Assembly: GCF_900110955.1 (NCBI RefSeq)
Contig: NZ_FOFR01000001.1
Span: 542,410 to 606,409 of the forward strand
DNA length: 64,000 nucleotides
Source of the DNA: Lentzea xinjiangensis
Lineage (GTDB): Bacteria; Actinomycetota; Actinomycetes; Mycobacteriales; Pseudonocardiaceae
Direction: 5' to 3'
Translations under genes and position numbers: made by a program
Shown here: positions 16,791 to 24,939 of the stretch, piece after piece
Position numbering within the stretch: the first letter of the stretch is position 1
Layout: each line of letters begins with the position of its first letter
Notes under the pieces: generated by a model
Databases searched by the model: none
What the model saw: the letters and a program-made list of their open reading frames with translations, nothing else
What the model was told of the DNA's origin: nothing

Positions 16791-16831
16791 CGTCGGCCCG
16801 GTCTCCCGCAGCGGTGGAGACCGGGCCGACG
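16791..16831 (+). terminator. Terminator after the MocR gene
   Basis: A 16-bp perfect stem (16791-16806 with 16816-16831) encloses a 9-base loop and starts 5 bases after the stop codon. No T tract follows. A second 9-bp stem (16947-16955 with 16965-16973) lies further on. Nothing else is recognised between 16832 and 17020. Confidence 0.75.
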
Positions 16832-17020
16832 AACTTGCCACCGAGAGGCCTGCGGCGGGGAACGTCCCAGGGATTGACGTCCCCCGTCCGCAGGTTTCCC
16901 GTGCGGTCCGAGGCTGCGGGGGCAGCGCGGCACTCGGACCAGACCCGACCTGCCAGGGCGCGGTTGGCAGGTCAGGAAGACTGGGTTCCTTGCGTACAAC
17001 GGGAAATGCGGGGAGGAGTT

Positions 17021-17080
17021 ATGCGCGCGACGGAACGAGACGGTCACAAATCGCGCAGAGGACAGACTTGTCCTGTTTGA
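17021..17080 (+). CDS. Candidate 19-aa small ORF with a strong ribosome-binding site
   Basis: GCGGGGAGGAGTT precedes ATG 17021, an excellent Shine-Dalgarno site at good spacing in otherwise gene-free DNA. It encodes MRATERDGHKSRRGQTCPV and stops at 17080, one base before the convergent gene. The peptide is basic with one Cys. A leader peptide, a small protein or chance are all possible. Confidence 0.3.
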   Translation: MRATERDGHKSRRGQTCPV

Positions 17081-17081
17081 C

Positions 17082-17894
17082 TCAGTCGGGTGACGTGCTC
17101 GGGAGGCCGGGGAGGCTGCCGGGGCAACGACCGTCGCGACGCTCCTCGACCGACCACGACGTGGGCGGGAAGAGCGAGTCGTGCGACGTCAGGGAGGCGT
17201 GCACGCCGCGCGTGCCGCCGGAGTTGTCGGTGTGGCCGGTCGACGTGGTGGCTGCCGCGACCACGGGTGCCTGCTGCGGTGCGGGCAGCGGCGCGGCCGG
17301 TCCAGGAACGGTCCAGCTGAAGTCGCTCACCGGTGCGGGCTCGGTCTTCGCGGGCGCGGGCGCCGGCGGACCGGGGAGCAGCGGCAGGGCTTTCTCGACC
17401 ACGACCACGGGTGGCGCGGGCGGGGGTGGCGGCGGAGGGGGCGGCAGGGCCACGGCGAGCTGCGCGGCCTTCTTGGCCGCGCGGACCTGCGCCTTCGCCT
17501 GCAGCACCTCGGGCGGCGCCTGGTTCGACACGGTGCCGAACCGGGTGTTGCCCTGCTTGCCGCTGGTGAAGTCGAGGGTGGGTTCTTCGTCCTCGTGGTC
17601 TTCGTGGTCCTCGGGCTCTTCCGGCGCGAGCACCACGGGAGGAGCCGGCGGCACGATCTTGACCGGCTGGTTCCGCTCGGCCATCGCCGCGGTGAACGAC
17701 TCGACCCAGGCGGCGGGGTCCTCGACCAGGGCGGAGGACCCGGCCGGGACGGCGTCCACGGCGATCTCGACGGCCGGAGGCGGTTCCTCGACGTCGGCGG
17801 ACGCGGTCGTCCCGCCCAGCAGCCAGGCGGCGGCGGTCAGCCCACCCAGCGCAGCGGCCCGCAGCAGCAGTGCGCCGGCTCCACCACTTGCCAC
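17082..17894 (-). CDS. Secreted proline-rich protein of unknown function
   Basis: GTG at 17894 is chosen because GGTGGTGAT precedes it and the protein then opens with a signal sequence (GALLLRAAALGGLTAAAWLL, cleavage near TASA-D). The 270-aa protein has acidic tracts (EPEDHEDHEDEEP) and two poly-Pro stretches. A short helical region (PEVLQAKAQVRAAKKAAQLA) lies between them and the C terminus is Ser/Thr/Gly-rich. It is probably exported and cell-wall associated. No domain is recognised. Its upstream region is shared with the divergent subtilisin-like gene. Confidence 0.6.
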   Translation of the reverse strand: MASGGAGALLLRAAALGGLTAAAWLLGGTTASADVEEPPPAVEIAVDAVPAGSSALVEDPAAWVESFTAAMAERNQPVKIVPPAPPVVLAPEEPEDHEDHEDEEPTLDFTSGKQGNTRFGTVSNQAPPEVLQAKAQVRAAKKAAQLAVALPPPPPPPPPAPPVVVVEKALPLLPGPPAPAPAKTEPAPVSDFSWTVPGPAAPLPAPQQAPVVAAATTSTGHTDNSGGTRGVHASLTSHDSLFPPTSWSVEERRDGRCPGSLPGLPSTSPD

Positions 17895-18136
17895 AGGATC
17901 ACCACCGTCCACCGTTCGGTCACCGCCAACGCACAGCGTCGTCGGAGGTCGACGTTGAGCTATGTCTAGCACTGGTGAGTGATTTTGCGAACCACCTGCG
18001 GTCAAACCACTCGGAAGGGCGTCACCGTGCGGCTGTCCGTGTCGCCCTGATCAGGCGCGGAACACCCTCTGTGTCGTCATCGGATCGAGTGATAACGCGC
18101 CCTGGTCCCGTGTGGACCGCGTCGCGGCGCGGGATC

Positions 18137-18985
18137 GTGTCCGATGTGGACGCGCCCCAGCAGGTCAACAGCCTCTCTGAGCTGGTCGATCGCGCCTGCC
18201 GCGCGCTCGGCCCGGTACACGTGCACGACGAGTCGGGACCAAACGAGGTATTGGTCCGTTCGGGGGAACTGATCGTGGTGCCGTCGGACGCACCCACTGT
18301 GCGCAAGCGCTTGCGAGGGATCTACTCGCACGAGGAGGTGGGGACGGGAGCCATCCGCATGCACCTGAAAACCCCCGATCGTGAACGCGTCGTGGACATC
18401 GCCCGCGAGGTCGGCGCCGCGCCGAACCACGTCCACCTCGCCTGCCCGATCATGATCGGCACCTCCCGCCCGGTCGTCGGCGAACGACTCCCGGAACTCT
18501 TGGGCGAGGGCACCGTGGCGCTGCTCGACACCTCTCTCGACGCTCCGCACGGCTCACTAGTCGCCGGCGTCCTGCGCCACCACGGCGCGAGCATCCGCCC
18601 GTTCCCCGTCCTCACGCCCTCCGGCTTCGGCGACGACCTGACGCTGGCCGCCGCCCTGCACGCCACCCAGGACCTGCCCGTGGTGCTGGTCGCGTCCGGC
18701 ACCTACTCGTTCGACGACAGGTGCCCGCCGGTCCTCGCGTCGTGCGGCCGCAACGTGGTGGCCGCGGCGGGCAACGGCGGTTCGTCCCGCCCGTGGTGGC
18801 CCGCCGCCCTGCCCGGTGTGACGGCGGTGGGTGCCGCGGCTGCCTTCTCCGGGCACGGGCCCTGGGTGGACGTGGTCGTGTCCGGGGTCGACGTGCCGGC
18901 CACGGTGGGTTCCGCGCAGCTGCTCTGCACGGGCACGTCGTTCGCGGCCGCCCTGCACGCCGCCACCGTGGTCCCGGTGCCGTAG
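18137..18985 (+). CDS. Degenerate, C-terminally truncated subtilisin-like (S8) protease
   Basis: From GTG 18137 (282 aa) the second half carries S8 signatures: Asp131 in VALLDTSLD, His138 in APHGSLVAGVL, the oxyanion Asn213 in AAAGNGGSSRPWWPAALPGV, and Ser268 in GTSFAAA. Two things are wrong for an active subtilase. Only seven residues separate Asp and His (about 30 are usual), and the protein ends 14 residues after the Ser, so the C-terminal helices are missing. There is no signal peptide. It converges on the CHAT gene and the frames overlap by 283 bases. Similar S8 proteins neighbour CHAT/sigma genes in other actinobacteria as far as I recall. Confidence 0.65.
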   Translation: MSDVDAPQQVNSLSELVDRACRALGPVHVHDESGPNEVLVRSGELIVVPSDAPTVRKRLRGIYSHEEVGTGAIRMHLKTPDRERVVDIAREVGAAPNHVHLACPIMIGTSRPVVGERLPELLGEGTVALLDTSLDAPHGSLVAGVLRHHGASIRPFPVLTPSGFGDDLTLAAALHATQDLPVVLVASGTYSFDDRCPPVLASCGRNVVAAAGNGGSSRPWWPAALPGVTAVGAAAAFSGHGPWVDVVVSGVDVPATVGSAQLLCTGTSFAAALHAATVVPVP

Positions 18986-20952
18986 CAGCTGAAACCGAGG
19001 TGGGCGACGGCCCCGGCCGCCCGCACCGGGTGGTGGACGAGCCGGTGGACCTCGGTCATGGCCGCGCCGACCTGCGCGTCCGGCACCGGCAGCACGCTGG
19101 CGAGCACGGCCGTGCTGCCGGCGTCGAGGAACGCGCGGGCCAGCCCCGACTCGCAGGCGGACAGCACGACGACCTCGGGCGGGTTCTCGATCCTCGCGAT
19201 GTCGTAGCCGTACAGCGGGCCGTCCCGCAGTTCGAGGTGGGAGAACAACGGATTTTCCGGGTGGACGTGCCCGTGCGCCGCGATGTGCGCGATGCCGGCA
19301 CCCTCCAGCCCGGCCAGCGTCGCCTCCACGGTGGGCTCGACGAGCACTCCGCCGTGCTCCTCCCGCAGCGCCGTCACCTCCTCGTTCGGCAACCGGGGCC
19401 CGGCGACCCACACCCGATGGCCGCCGCGAGCCGTCGGCCGCCAATGCCGCAGCGACGGGACGACGTGCACCCGTTGGCCGAGCGCTGCCCACGGCATCCC
19501 GTGCAGCACGCCGTCCGGGACCACGACGACCTCGTCGGCCTCCGGCAGGAGGTCGAGCGCGACGTCGCGGCCCGCCCGCAGCGCGAGCCTGGCCGTGCGG
19601 ACGAGTTCCGCCGGATCTTCGACCACCCGCACGCGGGCGCGCCCGTCGACCACCGTCACCGCCCTCATCCGCCCTCCGTGGGCGATGAAGCTGACCAGCG
19701 GCAGGTCCGGCGGCGTGGCCGCGACCCGGCCGCCGCGCCGTCCGGCGGCGAGCGTCAGCCTGCGGACGTCCCGCTCCAGCGCCTCCAGCGGCATCCCGAA
19801 CGCCCTGGCGCGCCGCAGCTTCGCGAGCGCGGCGGCGAGCCGGGGCTCGTTGGGGGGCAGGGGCGTGCGGACGCGGTGCTGTTCCGACCAGTGCAGCACC
19901 TCGCGCGCGGTCCTGGCGAGCCCCAGCGCGTGCCCGGTCAGCTCACGGCGCGGCCAGTCGCCGTGGTGCTCGTCGAGCAGCCTGATCCCGGCCCTGCACG
20001 CCGCCAGCGCGCCCCGCCGGTCCGACCGGCGGGCCTGGGCGAGCCACCCGAGCGCCCGCGTCCGCACCGGCCCGCGAAACCGGTGCGCCGCGACGGCGTC
20101 GAGCTGTCCGGCGGCGAGCATGAACTCGACGTCCCGGTCCGCGATCCGGAGCGCGGGTGCCGGGTCGCCGGCGCGCAGCGCACACCGCGCGCTCAGCACC
20201 GCCAGCTCCGGCACGTGCCGGTTGCACCGGCGCAGCAGCTCCAGCGCGGGCGCCAGCACCCGGCGCGCCTCCGCGGTGAGCCCGGCGGCGAGCAACGCCT
20301 CCGCCCTGTCGACGAGCGCTTCCGGCCTGCTCGCCGAGTCGAGGCCGGCCGCGGCCGCTTCCTCGTACCTGCGCAGGGCGAGCGGCAGGTCGCCGGCGAG
20401 CATCGCGACGAACCCCCGGTTGTGCAGGCACATCGCCGCGCGACCCGGTTCGCCGATCGAGCGCAGCACCGCCTGCGCGGCGGTGAAGTCGCGGTCGGCC
20501 GCGGCCAGCCTGGCCGCGGCGCACCGGGCGATCCCGCGGCCGATCAACGCGTTGGCGAGCCAGCGCTCGTCGCCGTACCTGCGCAGCTGCCCGATGACCG
20601 CGGTGAGCTCCGCGACGGCCAGCCGCGGCTCGGCCGACTGGCACAGGTGCAGCCCGCGCAGGCACCGCGCTCTCGCCAGCTCCCGTCTCCGCAGGTGTGG
20701 TGTCGCGAGGTCCAGGTGCCGCAGGCTCTGCTCCCGACGGCCCCGGTCGAGGTCGATCCACGCGAGCGTCAGGTGGAACCGCGCCTCGCCGGTGAGCCGC
20801 AGCCCGCGCCGGGCGAGCCGGGCGGCCACGTCGAGGTGGCCGAGCTCGACGTGGGCGATGCTCAGGTCGTGCAGTGCGCCGGCCCGTTCGGCCGGGGTTC
20901 CGCGCACCTCGGTGGTCGCGATGGTGGTCAGGGGATCGGCGCTGGCGCTCAT
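18703..20952 (-). CDS. CHAT-domain (caspase-like) protease with N-terminal TPR-like repeats
   Basis: The start at ATG 20952 overlaps the upstream stop (ATGA). The frame runs 749 codons. Residues about 15-370 are helical Ala/Leu/Arg-rich TPR-like repeats. The CHAT domain (about 430-660) has His560 in HIAAHGHVHPEN and Cys600 in VVLSACESGLA, the expected catalytic dyad, and ends with HLGFSCYGTG, the usual C-terminus of actinobacterial CHAT proteins. The remaining ~89 residues are encoded opposite the conserved part of the S8 gene and look like read-through. The proper protein is therefore probably about 660 aa (to about 18973). CHAT proteases cleave partner proteins, often in stress or defence. 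Confidence 0.85.
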   Translation of the reverse strand: MSASADPLTTIATTEVRGTPAERAGALHDLSIAHVELGHLDVAARLARRGLRLTGEARFHLTLAWIDLDRGRREQSLRHLDLATPHLRRRELARARCLRGLHLCQSAEPRLAVAELTAVIGQLRRYGDERWLANALIGRGIARCAAARLAAADRDFTAAQAVLRSIGEPGRAAMCLHNRGFVAMLAGDLPLALRRYEEAAAAGLDSASRPEALVDRAEALLAAGLTAEARRVLAPALELLRRCNRHVPELAVLSARCALRAGDPAPALRIADRDVEFMLAAGQLDAVAAHRFRGPVRTRALGWLAQARRSDRRGALAACRAGIRLLDEHHGDWPRRELTGHALGLARTAREVLHWSEQHRVRTPLPPNEPRLAAALAKLRRARAFGMPLEALERDVRRLTLAAGRRGGRVAATPPDLPLVSFIAHGGRMRAVTVVDGRARVRVVEDPAELVRTARLALRAGRDVALDLLPEADEVVVVPDGVLHGMPWAALGQRVHVVPSLRHWRPTARGGHRVWVAGPRLPNEEVTALREEHGGVLVEPTVEATLAGLEGAGIAHIAAHGHVHPENPLFSHLELRDGPLYGYDIARIENPPEVVVLSACESGLARAFLDAGSTAVLASVLPVPDAQVGAAMTEVHRLVHHPVRAAGAVAHLGFSCYGTGTTVAACRAAANDVPVQSSCAEPTVAGTSTPDTTTSTQGPCPEKAAAAPTAVTPGRAAGHHGRDEPPLPAAATTLRPHDARTGGHLSSNE

Positions 20953-21320
20953 GCGACGAACCACCCCGTGGTCAGGCCGAGCTCGGGAACGGTCACGCAC
21001 ACCGGACCCGGTCGCACCTCGGCGCGGAACCAGCCCCCGGCACCGGGCCGGAGCGCCAGGGCACCGCCCGGTGAGCGCACCTCGACCGAGACGCCCTCGC
21101 CGTCGAGGACGCCGGTGAGGTGAACTCCCGCGTCCGCCGGATCGAGCTGCAGGTGCAGGCGGCCCGCGCCGGCGTGGAACACGAGCTGGCGGGAGGGGCC
21201 GCGGACCGGCTCGTGGACGGCCGCCATCGGGTCGAGCCCGGTCGGGCACGGCGTCAGCGCGGGAGGCGGGACGTCCGAGCCGAACAGGCCGGCGAGCTCG
21301 TCGAGCAGCGGGTCCCTCAT
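20949..21320 (-). CDS. Small beta-rich partner protein between the sigma factor and CHAT genes
   Basis: The 123-aa protein (MRDPLLDELAGLFG) has a short helical N terminus with Pro, then about 80 residues with alternating hydrophobic strands (RQLVFHAGAGRLHLQLDP, VHLTGVLDGEGVSVEVRSP, LTTGWFVA) and no membrane segment. Both ends overlap neighbours by ATGA, so it is made with the sigma factor and the CHAT protease. By position it could be an anti-sigma factor or a CHAT substrate/adaptor, but no known domain is seen. Confidence 0.75.
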   Translation of the reverse strand: MRDPLLDELAGLFGSDVPPPALTPCPTGLDPMAAVHEPVRGPSRQLVFHAGAGRLHLQLDPADAGVHLTGVLDGEGVSVEVRSPGGALALRPGAGGWFRAEVRPGPVCVTVPELGLTTGWFVA

Positions 21321-21847
21321 CGCAGCCCCTCCACCTTCCGCCGCAGCTCGGCGAGGCACCGGCTGCGCGTGGGACCGACTGTCCCCACCTTTATCCCCAG
21401 GGTCTCCGCAACCTGTGCATAACTCAGCTCCGGGCTGTGGGCGGCGATGCGCAGCAGCCGCTGGCACCGCTCGTTCAAGGTCGTCAACGCCGTCCACAAC
21501 CGCCGCTGCCGGTCGGTGGTGACCGCGACCTCGTCGGGTGCGGGCAGCGGCGACTCCGGCTCCCAGAGGTCGAGCGGCACCTCCCGGCCACGAGCCCGCA
21601 CCACGGCGATGGACTGGCGAGTGGCGGTACGGACCAGCCAGAGGCCCAACCCTTCCGGCCGCCGTATCCGCGTCAGGTGTTCGGCGAGGCAGAGCCAGGT
21701 GCACTGGTAGACGTCGGCGGCATCGGCGTGGCTCAGCCGGAACGATCTGGGCACCGACCAGACCAGGCGGGAGTAGCGTTCGACGAGGGCGTCCCAGCCG
21801 TGCGAACCGGAACGCCAGCCCACGAGAACCTCAGTGTTCGAGTCCAT
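21317..21847 (-). CDS. ECF-type sigma-70 factor
   Basis: The 176-aa protein has region 2 (VERYSRLVWSVPRSFRLSHA, then DAADVYQCTWLCLAEHL) and region 4 (LSYAQVAETLGIKVGTVGPT, then RSRCLAELRRKV) and lacks regions 1 and 3, as ECF factors do. It starts at ATG 21847 and is the first gene of a three-gene operon with the 123-aa protein and the CHAT protease. It probably directs this island, and perhaps the facing S8 gene, in response to a signal. No membrane anti-sigma gene is nearby. Confidence 0.9.
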   Translation of the reverse strand: MDSNTEVLVGWRSGSHGWDALVERYSRLVWSVPRSFRLSHADAADVYQCTWLCLAEHLTRIRRPEGLGLWLVRTATRQSIAVVRARGREVPLDLWEPESPLPAPDEVAVTTDRQRRLWTALTTLNERCQRLLRIAAHSPELSYAQVAETLGIKVGTVGPTRSRCLAELRRKVEGLR

Positions 21848-21901
21848 GCCGTTTGGAGTCGAACCCCGGCGGCCGGGCTCCCGGTCTCACTCGAAAGTGG
21901 T

Positions 21902-21943
21902 TTGTCCACAGGTGTGGAGGAACTAGTCCACACCTGTGGACAA
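21902..21943 (-). terminator. 17-bp inverted repeat after dapC and before the sigma-factor gene
   Basis: Positions 21902-21918 pair perfectly with 21927-21943 around the 8-base loop GGAACTAG. Read on the minus strand it begins right after the dapC stop and should terminate that gene. It also lies 55 bases upstream of the sigma-factor start. Confidence 0.7.
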
Positions 21944-23107
21944 CTACAGCTTGTGGAGGCGCTCCACGGCTTCGTCGATCACCGCGTCCCGCTTGCAGAA
22001 GGCGAACCGGATCAGGTGCTGCCACTCCGCCGGGCGGTCGGTGAACACCTGGACGGGCACGGCCGCGACGCCGATCCGGGCGGGCAGGTCACGGCACAAC
22101 GCCAGGCCGTCGGTGTAACCGAGAGGACGGACGTCGGCGCAGATGAAGTACGTGCCCTCGGACGACCGCACGGAGAAACCGGCCGCACGCAGGCCCTCGG
22201 CCAGACGCGCGCGCTTCGAGGCGAGGGAGTCGCGCAGCCCGTCGACCCAGTCCAGCTCGGCGGTCAGGGCGTGCGCCACGGCGGGCTGGAACGGGGCGCC
22301 GCCGACGAACGTCATGAACTGCTTGGCCGCGCGGACCGCGCCGACCAGCTCGGCGGGGCCGCACACCCAGCCGATCTTCCAGCCGGTGCAGTTGAACGTC
22401 TTGCCGGCGCCGGAGATCGACAGCGTCCGCTCGGCCATCCCGGGCAGCGAGGCCAGCGGGACGTGGGCCAGACCGTCGAACACCAGGTGCTCGTAGACCT
22501 CGTCGGTGACGGCCAGCAGGTCGTGCTCGACGCACACCGAGGCGATGGCCTGGAGCTCCTCCCGGCGGAAGACGGTGCCGGTCGGGTTGTGCGGTGAGTT
22601 GACCAGGACCGCCCGCGTCCGCGGCGTCACGGCGGCGCGCAGGGCGTCCACGTCGAGCGCCAGCCGGCCCGACGCGTCCTCGCGCAGGCCAACGGTCACC
22701 CGCGTCGCGCCGGCCATGGCCACGGAGGCCGCGTACGAGTCGTAGTACGGCTCGATGAGGATCACTTCGTCGCCCGCCTCGACCAGCGCCAGCAGCGACG
22801 CCGCGATCGCCTCGGTGGCGCCGACGGTCACCAGGACCTCGGTGTCGGGGTCGTAGGAGAGCCCGTACCGGGACCGGTGGGTGGCGATGGCGTGGCGCAG
22901 CACCGGCATGCCGGGGCCCGGCGGGTACTGGTTCACCCCGGAGCCGATCGCGGACTGGGCCTCCGCGAGCATCGACGCGGGACCGTCGGTGTCGGGGAAG
23001 CCCTGACCGAGGTTCACCGCGTCGTGCTGCCCGGCCAGCGCCGTCATCTCCGCGAAGATGGTCGACGTGAACGGCTGCAACCTGGGGACTAGCGCTGGTA
23101 CCCGCAC
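21944..23107 (-). CDS. dapC: N-succinyldiaminopimelate aminotransferase-type PLP enzyme (DapC)
   Basis: The 387-aa class I aminotransferase begins VPRLQPFTSTIFAEMTALAG and contains AVNLGQGFPDTDGP, VTVGATEAIAA, NSPHNPTGTVF and DEVYEHLVFDG. The PLP-lysine segment is SGAGKTFNCTGWKIGWVCG, and the C terminus reads HLIRFAFCKRD. It matches M. tuberculosis Rv0858c along its length as I recall that sequence. DapC transfers an amino group to N-succinyl-2-amino-6-ketopimelate in lysine/diaminopimelate synthesis. Start GTG 23107; the next gene is divergent 29 bases away. Confidence 0.85.
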   Translation of the reverse strand: MRVPALVPRLQPFTSTIFAEMTALAGQHDAVNLGQGFPDTDGPASMLAEAQSAIGSGVNQYPPGPGMPVLRHAIATHRSRYGLSYDPDTEVLVTVGATEAIAASLLALVEAGDEVILIEPYYDSYAASVAMAGATRVTVGLREDASGRLALDVDALRAAVTPRTRAVLVNSPHNPTGTVFRREELQAIASVCVEHDLLAVTDEVYEHLVFDGLAHVPLASLPGMAERTLSISGAGKTFNCTGWKIGWVCGPAELVGAVRAAKQFMTFVGGAPFQPAVAHALTAELDWVDGLRDSLASKRARLAEGLRAAGFSVRSSEGTYFICADVRPLGYTDGLALCRDLPARIGVAAVPVQVFTDRPAEWQHLIRFAFCKRDAVIDEAVERLHKL

Positions 23108-23136
23108 AACGCCGAATCTTCACGGACAATGGTGGC

Positions 23137-24384
23137 GTGGAGCAACTGACCGCCGCTGACCAGCAGAAGCGCACGGACCTGCGCAAGATGAAGGTCGTCG
23201 CGACGAGCTTTCTCGTCGGCGCGACGGTCATCTTCTTCGGCACGCACGCGTTCGAGGGCGCGTGGGTGGGCTACGTAAGAGCCGCCGCGGAGGCCGGGAT
23301 GGTCGGCGCGCTCGCCGACTGGTTCGCCGTCACCGCGCTGTTCCGCAGGCCCCTGGGCCTGCCGATCCCGCACACGGCGATCATCCCGACCCGCAAGAAC
23401 ATGTTCGGCAAGACGCTCGGCGACTTCGTCGGCGTCAACTTCCTGAGCCCTGAGATCGTGCAGGACAAGCTCCGGCGGGCGGGCATCGCGCAACGGGCCG
23501 GCGCGTGGGTCAAGCAGCCGGAGAACGCCGAACGCATCACGACCGAGCTGGCGAACGTCCTGAAGGGCGCGATCACCGTGCTCAAGGACGAAGAGGTCCA
23601 GGCCGTCGTGGAGCACGCGATCGTCAAGCGGGTGACCGCGAAGCCCTGGGGCCCGCCGCTGGGCAAGCTGCTCGGCCAGGTGCTCACCGACGGCGCGCAC
23701 CACAAGCTCGTCGACCTGATGTGCGACCGCGCCTACGAATGGGTGCGGGACAACTACGACAAGGTCAGCCTGATCGTCACCGAGCGCGCGCCCACCTGGT
23801 CGCCCAAGTTCGTCGACGCGCTGCTCGGCGACAAGGTCCACACCGAGCTGGTCAACTTCGCCTGGGCGGTCAAGACCGACGTCAACCACCCGATGCGCCT
23901 CGCCGTGGACCAGTTCCTGCTCGAGTTCTCCGCGGACATGCAGTCCGACGAGGCCACCATGCAGAAGGCCGAGCAGGTCAAGCAGCAGGTCATCGGCCAC
24001 CCCGACGTGCAGAAGCTGATCGACAGCGCGTGGGGCACGGCGAAGAAGATGCTCATCGACGCCGCCGAGGACCCGTCCAGCGAGCTGCGCAGGCGCGTCA
24101 CGCAGGGCTTGGTCACCCTCGGCACCAACCTCACCGACGACCCCGAGCTGCGCGCCAAGGTCGACGGCTGGCTGGAGCAGGCCGCCGGGTACGTGGTCGA
24201 GAACTACCGTGCGGAGATCACCACGCTGATCACCGACACCGTCGAGCGCTGGGACGCGGAGGAGACCTCGCGCAAGATCGAGCTGCAGGTCGGCAGGGAC
24301 CTGCAGTTCATCCGGATCAACGGCACCGTGGTCGGCGCGCTCGCCGGTCTGGTGATCTACACCGTGGCCAACGCGTTGTTCTGA
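23137..24384 (+). CDS. DUF445 membrane protein
   Basis: The 415-aa protein has one N-terminal membrane segment (VVATSFLVGATVIFF), the family hallmark AAEAGMVGALADWFAVTALF, and RRPLGLPIPHTAIIPTRKN. A long helical soluble region follows, then a C-terminal membrane segment (VVGALAGLVIYTVANALF). DUF445 proteins are widespread but of unknown function. Start GTG 23137. The 3' end overlaps the convergent CGNR gene by 28 bases. Confidence 0.9.
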   Translation: MEQLTAADQQKRTDLRKMKVVATSFLVGATVIFFGTHAFEGAWVGYVRAAAEAGMVGALADWFAVTALFRRPLGLPIPHTAIIPTRKNMFGKTLGDFVGVNFLSPEIVQDKLRRAGIAQRAGAWVKQPENAERITTELANVLKGAITVLKDEEVQAVVEHAIVKRVTAKPWGPPLGKLLGQVLTDGAHHKLVDLMCDRAYEWVRDNYDKVSLIVTERAPTWSPKFVDALLGDKVHTELVNFAWAVKTDVNHPMRLAVDQFLLEFSADMQSDEATMQKAEQVKQQVIGHPDVQKLIDSAWGTAKKMLIDAAEDPSSELRRRVTQGLVTLGTNLTDDPELRAKVDGWLEQAAGYVVENYRAEITTLITDTVERWDAEETSRKIELQVGRDLQFIRINGTVVGALAGLVIYTVANALF

Positions 24385-24854
24385 GGCTTGTTCTGGGCGC
24401 GCGTGCGTTTTCGGAACGTGCGCGCCTTCTCGCGATTGCCGCAGACCTGCATCGAGCACCACGTGCGCGAACGGTTGCGGGAACGGTCGAAGAACGCCCG
24501 CAGGCAGTCGTCGGCGGGACAGATCTTGAAGCGCTCCCAGGAGCCCAGCACGGCCAGCCGGGCGGAGGCGGCCAGCACGGTGCCGACCGCGTCCGGGCTG
24601 GACAGCACCGGAATGCCGCCGGTCAGCTCGATGTGGACCACGCCAGCCGCGGTCCGGGGGCCTGACGAGCCCTCGATGGACGACCGCAGCGCCGCTCGCG
24701 CGGCGCGCGCCTGTGCGAGTTCCCCGCTCCGCCCGAGGCCGCGCTCGGTCACCCACGCGCGCCAGGAGGCTTCACTGTCCAGTACTTGTCGAGTGTTCAG
24801 GAAGTCGAGCAGCAGCTCGACGTCGTGATCCCAGCCGACAGTCAGACCAGTCAC
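24357..24854 (-). CDS. ABATE/CGNR zinc-finger transcriptional regulator
   Basis: GTG 24854 is preferred (GTGGTGGG just before). The 165-aa protein has an N-terminal domain with LLLDFLNTRQ (ABATE type) and the C-terminal zinc finger FKICPADDCLRAFFDRSRNR, then WCSMQVCGNREKARTFRKR, containing the diagnostic CGNR and four Cys. Such proteins are thought to bind DNA and often sit near small-molecule enzymes. The longer frame to 24941 would overlap the PadR promoter and is unlikely. Confidence 0.85.
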   Translation of the reverse strand: MTGLTVGWDHDVELLLDFLNTRQVLDSEASWRAWVTERGLGRSGELAQARAARAALRSSIEGSSGPRTAAGVVHIELTGGIPVLSSPDAVGTVLAASARLAVLGSWERFKICPADDCLRAFFDRSRNRSRTWCSMQVCGNREKARTFRKRTRAQNKPQNNALATV

Positions 24855-24908
24855 CCCACCACTGTAGGCGTCACGGCTACCGCCCGTCAGGCCGTCGAGG
24901 AATGCACT

Positions 24909-24932
24909 CGATGTATACATCGTGTGTATAGT
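24909..24932 (+). promoter_or_regulatory. PadR-type operator overlapping a leaderless promoter
   Basis: CGATGTATACATCG (24909-24922) is a perfect palindrome containing ATGT...ACAT, the form of many PadR sites. TATAGT (24927-24932) is a -10 box 7 bases before the ATG at 24940, giving a leaderless mRNA. A repressor on the palindrome would cover the spacer, so autoregulation of the PadR-ABC operon is likely. Confidence 0.65.
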
Positions 24933-24939
24933 GCTCCTC

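Noticed and set aside
18721..21123. 800-codon open frame on the + strand opposite the CHAT gene
   Set aside because: Arg/Gly/Pro-rich translation typical of an antisense frame in GC-rich DNA; the opposite strand has clear TPR and CHAT motifs.
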